Below, one piece after another: positions 48,162-56,281 of a DNA stretch of 64,000 nucleotides (its first letter is position 1; the number at the start of each line of letters is the position of its first letter). The notes under the pieces were generated by a model. That model worked only from the letters and a program-made list of their open reading frames with translations. It was not told the DNA's origin and did not search any database. Source of the DNA: Rhodanobacter thiooxydans (GTDB lineage: Bacteria > Pseudomonadota > Gammaproteobacteria > Xanthomonadales > Rhodanobacteraceae); the NCBI RefSeq assembly GCF_021545845.1, contig NZ_CP088923.1:3038001-3102000 (forward strand), in the 5' to 3' direction. The position numbers and the translations under genes are program-made.

Positions 48162-49675
48162 AGGCGTTGGGCCTGGGCGTCTGCCTGCGGATACGGAAAC
48201 AGCTGCTCCAGCGGGATCGACAGGCCGTCGTCGCCGACCACGCGGCAATGGCTGCGCCTGAGCTGGCGCGGTTCGCTGACGCCGCAGCTGTGCGCGATGA
48301 TGCCGACCTCGTGCATCAGGTTCTTCGCGTAGTGGTACACCCGCTCGCTCTTGTCGCTGACCACCAGGCCGCGCTGCAGCTTCGGGTTCTGCGTGGTGAT
48401 GCCGGTGGGACAGGTGTTGCGGTTGCACTGCAGCGACTGGATGCAGCCCAGCGCCAGCATGAAGCCGCGCGCCGAGTTGACGAAGTCCGCACCGAGCGAC
48501 AGCGCCCACGCCACGTCGTAGGCGGTGATGCACTTGCCCGAGCAGACCACCTTGATGCGCTGGCGCAGGCCCTTGACGATCAGCATGTCGAGCAGTGCCG
48601 GCAGCGCCTCGTGCAGCGGCAGGCCGACGCCTTCCATCAAGGTTTGCGGCGCCGCGCCGGTGCCGCCCTCGGAGCCGTCGACGATGATGAAGTCGGGCGC
48701 GCTCACGATACCGCGCTTCCTCACCTCGTCGCACAGCTCGCCGATCCACTCCACGCCACCCAGCACCGCCTTGAAGCCGACCGGCTTGCCGGTGAGCTCG
48801 CGGATATGGCCGATGCTGTCCATCAGTTGCGTGACATTGCCGATGTCGAGGTGCCGGTTCGGGCTCTGCGAATCCTCGCCGACCGGAATACCGCGGATCG
48901 CCGCGATCTCGGCGGTGACCTTGGCGCCGGGCAGCAGGCCGCCCATGCCGGGCTTGGCGCCCTGGCCCAGCTTGATGCTGACCATCTTCACCTGCGGGTG
49001 GGCGCAGATTGCCAGCAGCTTGTCATCGTCGAGCTTGCCGTCCGGCGTACGCACGCCGTACTTGGCCGTGCCGATCTCGAAGATGATGTCGCAGCCGCCT
49101 TCGAGGTGGTACGGCGCCAGGCCACCCTCGCCGGTATCCATCCAGATGCCCGCCTTGGCCGCACCGCGCGACAACGCACGCACCGCTGGTGCCGACAATG
49201 CGCCGAAACTCATCGCCGAGATGTTGAAGAACGCCGCGTGGCTGTATGGCTCGCGCACATACGGGCCGATCGTCACCGGCACCGGCTCGACGTGGTCCAC
49301 GCCCAGGTCGGGGAACGGCGCATTGACGAAGAACGGCACGCCCTCGGCGCGCAGGTCGCGACTGGAACCGAACGCGTTGGTGTTGTCCACGTTCTTCGCC
49401 GCGCGGTAGACCCAGGTGCGCTGCGCGCGGTTGAACGGCAGCTCCTCGCGGTCGCTGGAATACAGGTACTGGCGGAAGAACTCGCCCAGGTGCAGGAACC
49501 AGTAGCGGAAGTGGCCGACCACCGGAAAGTTGCGCAGCACCGCGTTGCCGGTCTGGTTGCGGTCGACCACCCAGGTCACCGCCAACACCACCACCGCCAG
49601 GGCCAGCAGCAGGGCAAAAGCCGTGACCAGTTCGACCAGCACCACCAGCCAGTGCGCAAAGCCGCTTGATTCCAT
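48158..49675 (-). CDS. FMN-binding glutamate-synthase-like protein with N-terminal membrane helix
   Basis: A 505-aa protein related to the FMN-binding central domain of glutamate synthase (archaeal GltB type). A transmembrane helix covers about 8-35 (LVVLVELVTAFALLLALAVVVLAVTWV). The TIM barrel includes NISAMSFGALSAPAVRALSRGAAKAG, NTGEGG-like DTGEGGLAPYH, KLGQGAKPGMGG, SPDFIIVDGSEGGTGAAP and a C-terminal [3Fe-4S]-type cluster motif CIQSLQCNRNTCPTGITTQ. No glutaminase domain is present, so it probably uses ammonia or acts on a different substrate. AAGGAG precedes the ATG at 49675. Its last codons overlap a dispersed repeat. Longer frames run through a 36-bp tandem array. Confidence 0.88.
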   Translation of the reverse strand: MESSGFAHWLVVLVELVTAFALLLALAVVVLAVTWVVDRNQTGNAVLRNFPVVGHFRYWFLHLGEFFRQYLYSSDREELPFNRAQRTWVYRAAKNVDNTNAFGSSRDLRAEGVPFFVNAPFPDLGVDHVEPVPVTIGPYVREPYSHAAFFNISAMSFGALSAPAVRALSRGAAKAGIWMDTGEGGLAPYHLEGGCDIIFEIGTAKYGVRTPDGKLDDDKLLAICAHPQVKMVSIKLGQGAKPGMGGLLPGAKVTAEIAAIRGIPVGEDSQSPNRHLDIGNVTQLMDSIGHIRELTGKPVGFKAVLGGVEWIGELCDEVRKRGIVSAPDFIIVDGSEGGTGAAPQTLMEGVGLPLHEALPALLDMLIVKGLRQRIKVVCSGKCITAYDVAWALSLGADFVNSARGFMLALGCIQSLQCNRNTCPTGITTQNPKLQRGLVVSDKSERVYHYAKNLMHEVGIIAHSCGVSEPRQLRRSHCRVVGDDGLSIPLEQLFPYPQADAQAQRL

Positions 49676-49702
49676 CCTGCCTCTCCTTACCGTCAGAGCT
49701 TG

Positions 49703-49733
49703 TGAAGAAAACCACATCCTGTGGTTTTCTTCA
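49703..49733. terminator. AT-rich hairpin upstream of the GltS-like gene
   Basis: A perfect 13-bp stem TGAAGAAAACCAC / GTGGTTTTCTTCA with loop ATCCT lies 28 bases before the GltS-like ATG. As RNA on the minus strand it would be a leader hairpin ending in CUUCA. It could be a terminator for readthrough from purT or a translational control element. Confidence 0.45.
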
Positions 49734-49738
49734 GTCGC

Positions 49739-49846
49739 CATCGGGCAACCGCTCCTGCGTTGCCTCAACTTGGGCATCGGGCAACTGCTCCTGCGTTGCC
49801 TCAACTCGGGCATCGGGCAACTGCTCCTGCGTTGCCTCAACTCGGG
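49739..49846. repeat. Three tandem 36-bp direct repeats
   Basis: Units at 49739-49774, 49775-49810 and 49811-49846. The last two are identical and the first differs at two positions. On the minus strand each unit contains AGGAG followed nine or so bases later by ATG, so each holds a potential ribosome-binding site and start; in frame they encode MPELRQRRSSCP repeats. Degenerate CATGCC(C/A)TCGC copies continue to about 49895. The array fills most of the 331-base gap between purT and the GltS-like gene. No spacers separate units, so it is not CRISPR. Confidence 0.85.
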
Positions 49847-49904
49847 CATCCATGCCCTCGCCATGCCCTCGCCATGCCATCGCCATGCCATCGCCCTGGC
49901 CGAC

Positions 49905-49935
49905 CTGAGAGGTTGAAAAAATTACAACCTCTCAG
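49905..49935 (-). terminator. Possible purT terminator
   Basis: A perfect 11-bp stem CTGAGAGGTTG / CAACCTCTCAG lies about 70 bases after the purT stop. Its loop on the minus strand is TAATTTTTT. The U run is in the loop rather than after the stem, so termination is uncertain. Confidence 0.4.
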
Positions 49936-50006
49936 TCGAATACCGGTGGCGACGACGCGGCCGCCATCGCCAAGCCTATCGCATGGACTCGTTCAGGCGG
50001 ATGCGC

Positions 50007-51188
50007 TCACAGCTCGATGCGCAGATGGCCCGCCGCACGCACCGCCTTGCCCACTGCCGCCTCCAGCGTGGCCCCGCGCGCCAGCGTCACCGCCATGCGC
50101 CGGCGCCCCTTCACCGCGGGCTTGCCGAAGATGCGCAGCTGCGTATCCGGCTCGGCCAGCGCCGCGGCCACGCCGTGGTAGCGCGGCCCGGCGCCGGCGC
50201 CTTCGACCAGCACCGCGCACGACGCCGCCGGCCCGTACTGGTGGATCACCGGAATCGGCAGGCCGAGGATCGCCCGCGCGTGCAGCGCGAACTCGGAGAA
50301 CTCCTGCGAGATCAGCGTGACCAGGCCGGTGTCGTGCGGCCGCGGGCTGACCTCGGAGAAGATCACCGCGTCGCCCTTGACGAAGAACTCCACGCCGAAC
50401 ACGCCCCAGCCGCCCAGCGCACCGGTGACCGCGGCAGCCTGCCGCTGCGCCTCGGCCAGCGCGGCGTCGCTCATCGGCTGCGGCTGCCATGACTCGCGGT
50501 AGTCGCCTTCTTCCTGGCGATGGCCGATCGGCGCGCAGAAGCTGACGCCGTCGACATGCCGCACGGTGAGCATGGTGATCTCGTAGTCGAAGTCGACGAA
50601 ACCCTCGACGATCACCCGGCCCTTGCCCGCGCGCCCGCCGGATTGCGCGTAATCCCACGCGCGCTGCAGCGCGTCGGCACTGCGCACCACGCTCTGGCCC
50701 TTGCCCGACGAACTCATCACCGGCTTGATCACGAACGGGTAGCCGATCGCGGCCACCGCGTCGCGGTATTGCGCCTCGTCGTCGCAGAAGCGGTAGGGCG
50801 AGGTGGGCAGCCTGAGTTCCTCGGCGGCCAGCCGGCGGATGCCCTCGCGGTCCATGGTCAGCCACGCCGCGCGCGCGGTCGGGATCACCCGCTGGCCTTC
50901 CTTCTCCAGTTCGATCAGGGTCGGCGTGTGGATCGCCTCGATCTCCGGCACCACCACGTCGGGCTTTTCCCGCTCGATCACCGCGCGCAGTGCCTGGCCG
51001 TCCAGCATGTCGATCACGTGGCTGCGATGGGCCACCTGCATCGCCGGCGCGTTCGCGTAGCGATCCACCGCGATCACCTCCACCGCGTAGCGCTGCAGCT
51101 CGATCGCCACCTCCTTGCCCAGCTCGCCGGCGCCCAGCAGCAGCACGCGCAGCGCGTGGTCGGAATGGGGCGTGCCGAAAGGTTTCAT
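50007..51188 (-). CDS. purT: Formate-dependent phosphoribosylglycinamide formyltransferase
   Basis: ATP-grasp enzyme of purine synthesis, 393 aa, making formyl-GAR from GAR, formate and ATP. It has the N-terminal pre-ATP-grasp domain with [30 protein letters not shown] (15-44) and [18 protein letters not shown] near 80-97. ATP-grasp motifs are [16 protein letters not shown] near 153-168 and [27 protein letters not shown] near 262-288, where the metal-binding Glu/Asn-type residues lie. GGAGAACCCG precedes the ATG. It substitutes for, or complements, folate-dependent PurN. It is divergent from the SPFH operon. Confidence 0.96.
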   Translation of the reverse strand: MKPFGTPHSDHALRVLLLGAGELGKEVAIELQRYAVEVIAVDRYANAPAMQVAHRSHVIDMLDGQALRAVIEREKPDVVVPEIEAIHTPTLIELEKEGQRVIPTARAAWLTMDREGIRRLAAEELRLPTSPYRFCDDEAQYRDAVAAIGYPFVIKPVMSSSGKGQSVVRSADALQRAWDYAQSGGRAGKGRVIVEGFVDFDYEITMLTVRHVDGVSFCAPIGHRQEEGDYRESWQPQPMSDAALAEAQRQAAAVTGALGGWGVFGVEFFVKGDAVIFSEVSPRPHDTGLVTLISQEFSEFALHARAILGLPIPVIHQYGPAASCAVLVEGAGAGPRYHGVAAALAEPDTQLRIFGKPAVKGRRRMAVTLARGATLEAAVGKAVRAAGHLRIEL

Positions 51189-51290
51189 CGGGTTCTCCGC
51201 TGCGGACGAGCCGGCATTGTATGCGCTACGCCGCCCGGCGCCGCGCGCCTTGGCCGATGCCGGAGGAAGCATGCCACATTACTTTAATGT

Positions 51291-51307
51291 GATATCAATT
51301 TGATATC
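51291..51307 (+). promoter_or_regulatory. GATATCAA-T-TTGATATC operator-like dyad
   Basis: A perfect 17-base palindrome, made of two GATATC boxes 11 bp apart (one helical turn), lies 28 bases before the SPFH gene in a strikingly AT-rich island. A second dyad CACATT-N5-AATGTG overlaps its left side (about 51275-51291). The position suits an operator overlapping the promoter of the SPFH-Arc-CPBP operon, perhaps also acting on purT. The cognate regulator is unknown. Confidence 0.55.
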
Positions 51308-51335
51308 TAATCAGCAAACCTCAGGGAGATCGCAC

Positions 51336-52199
51336 ATGAACGAACGCCATGGTTTTTCCGTCGCCGGCATTCCCTTCGTCAGCCTGTGCCTGGTGCTCGC
51401 CGCGATCGGCGTCGCGCTGGTGCTGTCCACGGCGCAGGGGCAGTCGCCAACGCCGGCGATTGCCGGCGCGATCGTGCTGGCCATCGACGGCTTCATGCTG
51501 AAGGGCTTTTTCCAGGTCGCGCCGAACGAGGGTCAGGTGCTGCAGCTGTTCGGCGAATACGCCGGCACCGTGCGCAGGGAAGACCTGCGCTGGACCAACC
51601 CGTTCTGCAGCCGCCAGCGCATCTCGCTGCGCGTGCGCAATTTCGAGAGCGGCAAGCTAAAGGTCAACGACAACGACGGCAATCCGATCGAGATCGCCGC
51701 AGTGGTGGTGTGGCAGGTGATCGACACTGCCGAGGCGGTGTTCTGCGTCGACGATTACGAGAATTTCGTGCACATCCAGAGCGAATCGGCGCTGCGGCAG
51801 ATGGCGCAGAGCTACCCGTACGACGCCCACGACGACGGCAAGCCGTCGCTGCGCAGCCACGGCGAGGTGATCAACTCGCACCTGCGCGACGAGATCCAGA
51901 CCCGCCTCGGCAAGGCCGGCGTGCAGGTGGTCGAGGCGCGCATCAGCCACCTCGCCTACGCCCAGGAAATTGCCCAGGCGATGCTGCAGCGGCAGCAGGC
52001 CGGCGCGATCATCGCCGCCCGCACGAAGATCGTCGAGGGCGCGGTGAGCATGGTCGAGATGGCACTGGACCAGCTCAACCGACGCGGCGTGGTGAGCTTG
52101 GACGAGGAGCGCAAGGCGGCCATGGTCAGCAACCTGCTGGTGGTGCTGTGCGGCGAGCGCGGCACCCAGCCGGTGCTGAACACCGGCACCTTGTACTGA
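51336..52199 (+). CDS. SPFH/Band 7 membrane protein
   Basis: A 287-aa stomatin/prohibitin-like protein. Two hydrophobic stretches cover about 10-50 ([37 protein letters not shown]). The SPFH domain follows (about 55-215) with [30 protein letters not shown] in parts, [36 protein letters not shown], and [37 protein letters not shown]. The C-terminal helix promotes oligomerisation. GGGAGATC precedes the ATG. It heads a three-gene run with a small Arc-type protein (8-base gap) and a CPBP protease, a combination that suggests a membrane-stress or immunity module. Confidence 0.9.
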   Translation: MNERHGFSVAGIPFVSLCLVLAAIGVALVLSTAQGQSPTPAIAGAIVLAIDGFMLKGFFQVAPNEGQVLQLFGEYAGTVRREDLRWTNPFCSRQRISLRVRNFESGKLKVNDNDGNPIEIAAVVVWQVIDTAEAVFCVDDYENFVHIQSESALRQMAQSYPYDAHDDGKPSLRSHGEVINSHLRDEIQTRLGKAGVQVVEARISHLAYAQEIAQAMLQRQQAGAIIAARTKIVEGAVSMVEMALDQLNRRGVVSLDEERKAAMVSNLLVVLCGERGTQPVLNTGTLY

Positions 52200-52207
52200 T
52201 CGTCGCG

Positions 52208-52402
52208 ATGGCCGGCGAGAAAAAAGCCTATCCGCTGCGCATCAGCGCTGCCGTACTGGAGGCCATGCAGCGCTGGTCCGACGACGAGTTGCGCAGCCTC
52301 AACGCGCAGATCGAGTACGTGCTGCGCGAGGCGCTGCGCAAGGCCGGCCGGCTGAAGGCCGGTCCGGCGAGGCCGGCGGCCGACGACCACGACGCCGATT
52401 GA
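52208..52402 (+). CDS. Arc/ribbon-helix-helix-like small protein
   Basis: A 64-aa protein starting [26 protein letters not shown], then [20 protein letters not shown], the pattern of a ribbon-helix-helix (Arc/CopG) fold with a short N-terminal strand and two helices. The last 15 residues are an Asp/Ala tail. It lies eight bases after the SPFH gene and 25 bases before the CPBP gene. In many genomes this Arc-like protein follows an SPFH gene. It may bind DNA, possibly the GATATC dyad, or act as an SPFH partner; neither is shown. Confidence 0.85.
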   Translation: MAGEKKAYPLRISAAVLEAMQRWSDDELRSLNAQIEYVLREALRKAGRLKAGPARPAADDHDAD

Positions 52403-52427
52403 GCAACCCACGAAGGAGGACGAGCGC

Positions 52428-53201
52428 ATGCCTGCCCATCCGCCGGTCAGCGGCCCGCACCTGAAGCTCGCCGCGCTGCTCGGTCTCGCCGGCGCGCTGG
52501 CCACGCTGGCGCTGATGCCCTACGCGATGGTGCTGATGCCGCAGCAGTTCGCCGCAGCGCCGTTGCCCTTGCCCGTCATCGTGCTGCAAGCGGTGGTGGA
52601 GACTGGCGTGCTGTGCTGGCTGCTGGGCTGGCTCGGCTTGCGTCTGGGCGCGCCGTATGGCCTCGATGCGCCCTGGCTGCGCGCCTGGGTGTACCGGCGG
52701 CCGCGCGATCCGGCGTGGCACTCGCGCTGGTGGCTGGCCGGCCTGCTCGGCGTGGCCGCAGCGCTGCTGGTGGCGGGACTGTCGCTGCTCGGCCCGCAGG
52801 CGAGCGCCGGACACGCCCACGTTGCCATCCCGGCGTGGCGGGGCGCGCTGGCCTCGTTCTACGGCGGCACGGTGGAAGAAATATTGATGCGGCTGCTGCC
52901 GATCAGCGCGCTGATCTGGCTGCTGGCGCGCGGCAACCGGCGCGTGGCGCGCCCGTGGATGTTCGTGCTGGCGATCGTGCTGGCCGCGCTGTTGTTCGGC
53001 ATCGGCCACCTGCCCGCCGCGCATGCCGCCGGCCAGCTCGGCACGCCGCTGCTGATCGCGCGCATCGTCCTGCTCAATGCCATGGTCGGCGTCGCCTGCG
53101 GCGGACTGTTCTGGAAGTACGGGCTGGAGCACGCGATGCTGGCGCACTTCTGCGCCGATCTGGTGCTGCACGTGGCACTGCCGCTGACCGGTACCGCCTG
53201 A
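52428..53201 (+). CDS. CPBP-family intramembrane metalloprotease
   Basis: A 257-aa membrane protease (Abi/CAAX type) with about seven predicted segments. Motif 1 is the EExxxR in [17 protein letters not shown] near 145-161. Motif 2 is the [10 protein letters not shown] region near 191-200, and a final H in [10 protein letters not shown] near 240-249 may complete the metal site. A very strong ribosome-binding site (GAAGGAGGACG) precedes the ATG. CPBP enzymes process prenylated or membrane peptides and often confer self-immunity to bacteriocins. It is the last gene of the SPFH-Arc-CPBP run. Confidence 0.9.
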   Translation: MPAHPPVSGPHLKLAALLGLAGALATLALMPYAMVLMPQQFAAAPLPLPVIVLQAVVETGVLCWLLGWLGLRLGAPYGLDAPWLRAWVYRRPRDPAWHSRWWLAGLLGVAAALLVAGLSLLGPQASAGHAHVAIPAWRGALASFYGGTVEEILMRLLPISALIWLLARGNRRVARPWMFVLAIVLAALLFGIGHLPAAHAAGQLGTPLLIARIVLLNAMVGVACGGLFWKYGLEHAMLAHFCADLVLHVALPLTGTA

Positions 53202-53210
53202 CCCACCGCC

Positions 53211-53621
53211 TCAGCGGCCGCTGGCGGCCACCGCCTGCAACTGCGGCAGCTTCAGCCGCACCGTCGGATGCTGCTTGCCCGTTACCCACAGCCATGGTCC
53301 CTGCCGCGCGATCGACTGCACCTCCGGCAGGCCGTCGTCAGCGCCCAGCCGCTGCAGCGGACGACCGCTGGCGGCGTCGTAGACCACCAGTTCGCGGGTC
53401 GCCGGGTCGACCACCAGCAGCCAGTCGTGGGCTGCGTCCTGCCAGTGCACCAGCGACGACGTCGACGGTGTTCCCGCCGCGCGACCGGCAACCGGCCAGC
53501 ACCACCACAACGGCGCTGCCGCCAACGCCAGCAGCAGCGCGGCGCCGGCCATGCCGCGGGAGAAGCGGCCTGGCGACCACGCCACGGCGGGCCATTGGCG
53601 AAGGACGATCTGCGGGTTCAT
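53211..53621 (-). CDS. Membrane-anchored protein of unknown function
   Basis: A 136-aa protein with one N-terminal transmembrane helix (MAGAALLLALAAAPLWWCW, about 24-42). A periplasmic domain follows with beta-propeller-like repeats (WQDAAHDWLLVVDPATRELVVYDAASGRPLQRLGADDGLP and IARQGPWLWVTG in part). The short domain is one to two blades only. The start at 53621 is the most N-terminal credible ATG; the frame continues to 53924 as a shadow. It converges on the CPBP gene with a ten-base gap. No family recognised. Confidence 0.55.
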   Translation of the reverse strand: MNPQIVLRQWPAVAWSPGRFSRGMAGAALLLALAAAPLWWCWPVAGRAAGTPSTSSLVHWQDAAHDWLLVVDPATRELVVYDAASGRPLQRLGADDGLPEVQSIARQGPWLWVTGKQHPTVRLKLPQLQAVAASGR

Positions 53622-53671
53622 GCCCCGCACCATCGCAAGCGGCGATGACCGGCGGATGACAGCCGCAAGAA

Positions 53672-54049
53672 CTATTCGTCGCGCGTGCGCAACGCCCAGC
53701 CGAGCGCGAGCCAGCCGAGGATGAAGGCCACGCCGCCAAACGGCGTGATGATTCCGACCCAGCGCGGCACGCCCAGCGCCAGCGCGTACAGGCTGCCGCT
53801 GAACAACACGATACCGACGGCAAATGCCGTGGCCGCAAGACGTCTGCTGCGGCCGCGCCCGAGTGCCACCGCCACGGTCAGCGCCAACGCATGCCATGCG
53901 TGATAGTCCACCGCCGTGCGCCACAGCTCATTGCTACGGACATCAAGCACGCCGCGCAGCGCATGCGCGCCGAACGCGCCCAGCAGCACCGCGCTGGCTC
54001 CGGCCAAGCCGACCAGCAGGGCAACGCGGGAAGTGACAGGTGCTCGCAT
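53672..54049 (-). CDS. DUF423 membrane protein (YgdD-like)
   Basis: A 125-aa integral membrane protein with four predicted helices. It shows the DUF423 signature LLVGLAGASAVLLGAFGAHALRGVL near 11-35, then TAVDYHAWHALAL near 45-57 and LFSGSLYALALG near 81-92. E. coli YgdD has the same layout; function unknown. It is divergent from the SCO gene, sharing a short intergenic region with a TATGCT box at about 54096 for the latter. Confidence 0.88.
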   Translation of the reverse strand: MRAPVTSRVALLVGLAGASAVLLGAFGAHALRGVLDVRSNELWRTAVDYHAWHALALTVAVALGRGRSRRLAATAFAVGIVLFSGSLYALALGVPRWVGIITPFGGVAFILGWLALGWALRTRDE

Positions 54050-54128
54050 CGTGCGTATCCGGCCCGGACGAACCCGGCCATGCGGCCGGTGTCGTATGCT
54101 TGAATAGGTGAACACCCAGGATTCTCGC

Positions 54129-54746
54129 ATGAAGCCCCGCCACTGGCTGCGCCCCGCCCTGCTGCTCCTGCTGCTCGCCACCGGCGTGCTGCTGGGCGCT
54201 TGCCATCGCGGCGAACCGTTGCCGCTGCGGCTGACCAATATCAGCGGGCACATGCCCGACCTCGATTTCAAGCTCACCGACGACAACGGCAAGGCCGTCA
54301 CCGGTGCCGACTACCGCGGCAAGGTGGTGCTGCTGTACTTCGGCTATACCCACTGCCCCGACGTCTGCCCGCTGACCCTGGCGCAACTGCACGTGGTGAT
54401 GCAGCGGCTGGGACCGCTGGCCGACGGTGCGCGCATCCTGTTCGTCAGCGTCGACCCGGCGCGCGACACGCCGGCGATCATGCACGGCTACGTCAACGCG
54501 TTCGACAAGCGGTCGGTGGGCCTGGTCGGTGATGCGCGCAGCGTCGAGGCGCTGAGCAAGCGCTACCGCTCGGCCTTCACCCGCGAACCCAGTTCGCCCG
54601 ACGGCAGCTACGAAGTCAGCCACAGCTCGGCGATCTACGTGTTCGACCGCGACGGCCGCGCCCGTCTGCTGGCCACCCCGTCCGCCTCGCAAGACGACCT
54701 GGTGCACGACCTGCACCTGCTGCTCGACACCGGAGCCACGTCATGA
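54129..54746 (+). CDS. SCO1/SenC copper chaperone lipoprotein
   Basis: A 205-aa periplasmic lipoprotein with a thioredoxin-like fold. The lipobox LLGAC places the Cys near residue 25. The copper-binding CxxxC is in YFGYTHCPDVCPLTLAQL near 72-89, with the third ligand His in VSHSSAIYVFDRDG near 169-182. SVDPARDTP near 115-123 is diagnostic. It delivers or reduces copper for the CuA site of cytochrome oxidase. The stop overlaps the next gene by four bases. Confidence 0.94.
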   Translation: MKPRHWLRPALLLLLLATGVLLGACHRGEPLPLRLTNISGHMPDLDFKLTDDNGKAVTGADYRGKVVLLYFGYTHCPDVCPLTLAQLHVVMQRLGPLADGARILFVSVDPARDTPAIMHGYVNAFDKRSVGLVGDARSVEALSKRYRSAFTREPSSPDGSYEVSHSSAIYVFDRDGRARLLATPSASQDDLVHDLHLLLDTGATS

Positions 54747-55273
54747 AGTCATCCCGCCTGAAGTCAGCCGCCCTGCCACTGCTGCTGGCCGGCCTGCTGC
54801 TGGCCGGCGGCGCCTACGCCGCCGATGCCGACCACGTCCGCGCCAGCCACGCCTGGATCCGCGTGCTGCCGAGCGCACTGCCGGCCGGCGCCTACGTCAC
54901 GCTGGAGAACGACGGCGACCAGCCAGTCGCGCTGCGCGGCGCCGGCAGCACGGTTTATGCCGAGGTGATGCTGCACCAGAGTTCGCGCGGAGGCGGCATG
55001 AGCCGCATGAGCATGGTCGACGCGCTGAACGTACCCGCACACGGCAAGGTGGAGTTGGCGCCGGGTGGCTACCACCTGATGCTGATGCGGCCGCATGCAC
55101 TAGTGAAACCCGGCGACACGGTGACGCTGACGCTGCAGTTCGCCGACGGCAGCACGCTGGCCACCGACTTCATCGCACGGCCGGCCAATGCCATGGACGC
55201 GGGCGACGAGCACGCCATGCCGGCGATGAATCACAGCACGATGGACCACGGCGCCATGCCGCACGGCCACTGA
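54743..55273 (+). CDS. Periplasmic PCuAC copper chaperone
   Basis: A 176-aa exported copper chaperone. A signal peptide (1-27, GGAYAADA) precedes the PCuAC domain, whose Cu(I) site H(M)x10Mx21HxM appears as EVMLHQSSRGGGMSRM near 74-89 and the later GGYHLMLMRP near 109-118. The C-terminal tail MDAGDEHAMPAMNHSTMDHGAMPHGH is rich in Met/His pairs and may bind extra copper. It is translationally coupled to the SCO gene. Together with the CtaG-type gene downstream on the opposite strand, it serves oxidase assembly. Confidence 0.93.
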   Translation: MKSSRLKSAALPLLLAGLLLAGGAYAADADHVRASHAWIRVLPSALPAGAYVTLENDGDQPVALRGAGSTVYAEVMLHQSSRGGGMSRMSMVDALNVPAHGKVELAPGGYHLMLMRPHALVKPGDTVTLTLQFADGSTLATDFIARPANAMDAGDEHAMPAMNHSTMDHGAMPHGH

Positions 55274-55288
55274 GCCGCAGCGAAGTTC

Positions 55289-56170
55289 TCAGTCCGGCGC
55301 GCTCGCATCCACCGCGGCCGCATGGCGCGCGGCAGGCCGCGGCAGCGGCTTGCGCGGCAAGCGGCCATGGCGCGACAGCCGCAACCACATGCGCAAGGCC
55401 ATCAGGCCGCCGATGGACTCCACCAGCGCCGACGGCACCCAGATGATCACGCCGCCGATCAGCTGCCCGGTCAGCACGTTGAAGATGAACGCGCGGCCGC
55501 AGATCTCGAAGATCGGGTACAGGTCGGTCTTGGAAAACGTGACGATCGCGCCGGCGACGATCTGCGGCGTCATGGTGATCGCGGGCGACAGCACGCGCAG
55601 CCCGGCGGTCATCCGCCCCGGCGGATGCGGCCGGTGATCGAGCACCAGCGACCAGTAGGCGAAGCCGCTGACCAGCATGCTCCAGTTCATGAAGCGGTAG
55701 ATGCGCCAGTCCAGCATCGCCAGCGTCTGCATCGACGGGATCAGCCAGATCAGGATGAAGACGATGAACAGCAGCGTCGCCACGGTGGGATTCAGCAACA
55801 CCCCGCCGACCAGCCGCCACGGCCATGAACGCTGCAGCGGCCGCAGCAGGCGCACCCGCCACGCCAGCGGCAGGCCGGCGCGCAGCACCGTGGCCGGATA
55901 GGCGGTGACGATCAGCAACGGCGCAATGTGATGCAACAGCAGCTGCTGGATGCGGTGCATGAAGAACTCATGCTCGGCGTAGTAATCCAGATAGGTGTGC
56001 AGCGACAGGTAGATGATCGCCATGCCGCACCAGAACGCGAGCTTGCGGCCGAAACCCACCGACCGCCGGCGGCTGCCGCGCAGGTACAGCACGGCGGCCG
56101 TCACGAAGCACGCGAGCAGCACCCACGAGAACTCCCATGGCACGATCCATTTCAGCAAGGTAGCGGTCAC
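55289..56170 (-). CDS. Cytochrome c oxidase assembly protein, caa3 CtaG type
   Basis: A 293-aa polytopic membrane protein with about seven helices. It shows the caa3_CtaG pattern: WEFSWVLLACFVTAAVLYL near 12-30, FFMHRIQQLLLHHIAPLLIVTAYPA near 69-93 with the His cluster, and MNWSMLVSGFAYWSLVLDHRPHPPG near 161-185. RVLSPAITMTPQIVAGAIVTFSKTDLYPIFEICGR follows in parts. It promotes copper insertion into haem-copper oxidase. It converges on the PCuAC gene with a 15-base gap. The basic C-terminal tail is variable. Confidence 0.88.
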   Translation of the reverse strand: MTATLLKWIVPWEFSWVLLACFVTAAVLYLRGSRRRSVGFGRKLAFWCGMAIIYLSLHTYLDYYAEHEFFMHRIQQLLLHHIAPLLIVTAYPATVLRAGLPLAWRVRLLRPLQRSWPWRLVGGVLLNPTVATLLFIVFILIWLIPSMQTLAMLDWRIYRFMNWSMLVSGFAYWSLVLDHRPHPPGRMTAGLRVLSPAITMTPQIVAGAIVTFSKTDLYPIFEICGRAFIFNVLTGQLIGGVIIWVPSALVESIGGLMALRMWLRLSRHGRLPRKPLPRPAARHAAAVDASAPD

Positions 56171-56281
56171 TGCAACGGCACTTCGGTCTGCACCGGTAAC
56201 GGCCGGCGACCGCCCAGCATAATGCCGCGCGCCGGAGGAGTCAGCCTCGGGCTCGCGCCGGGTTGCCGCGCAAGAGCCGAC

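Noticed and set aside
49739..49846. The 36-bp repeats as a CRISPR array
   Set aside because: The units abut with no spacers, there are only three, and no cas genes are in the window.
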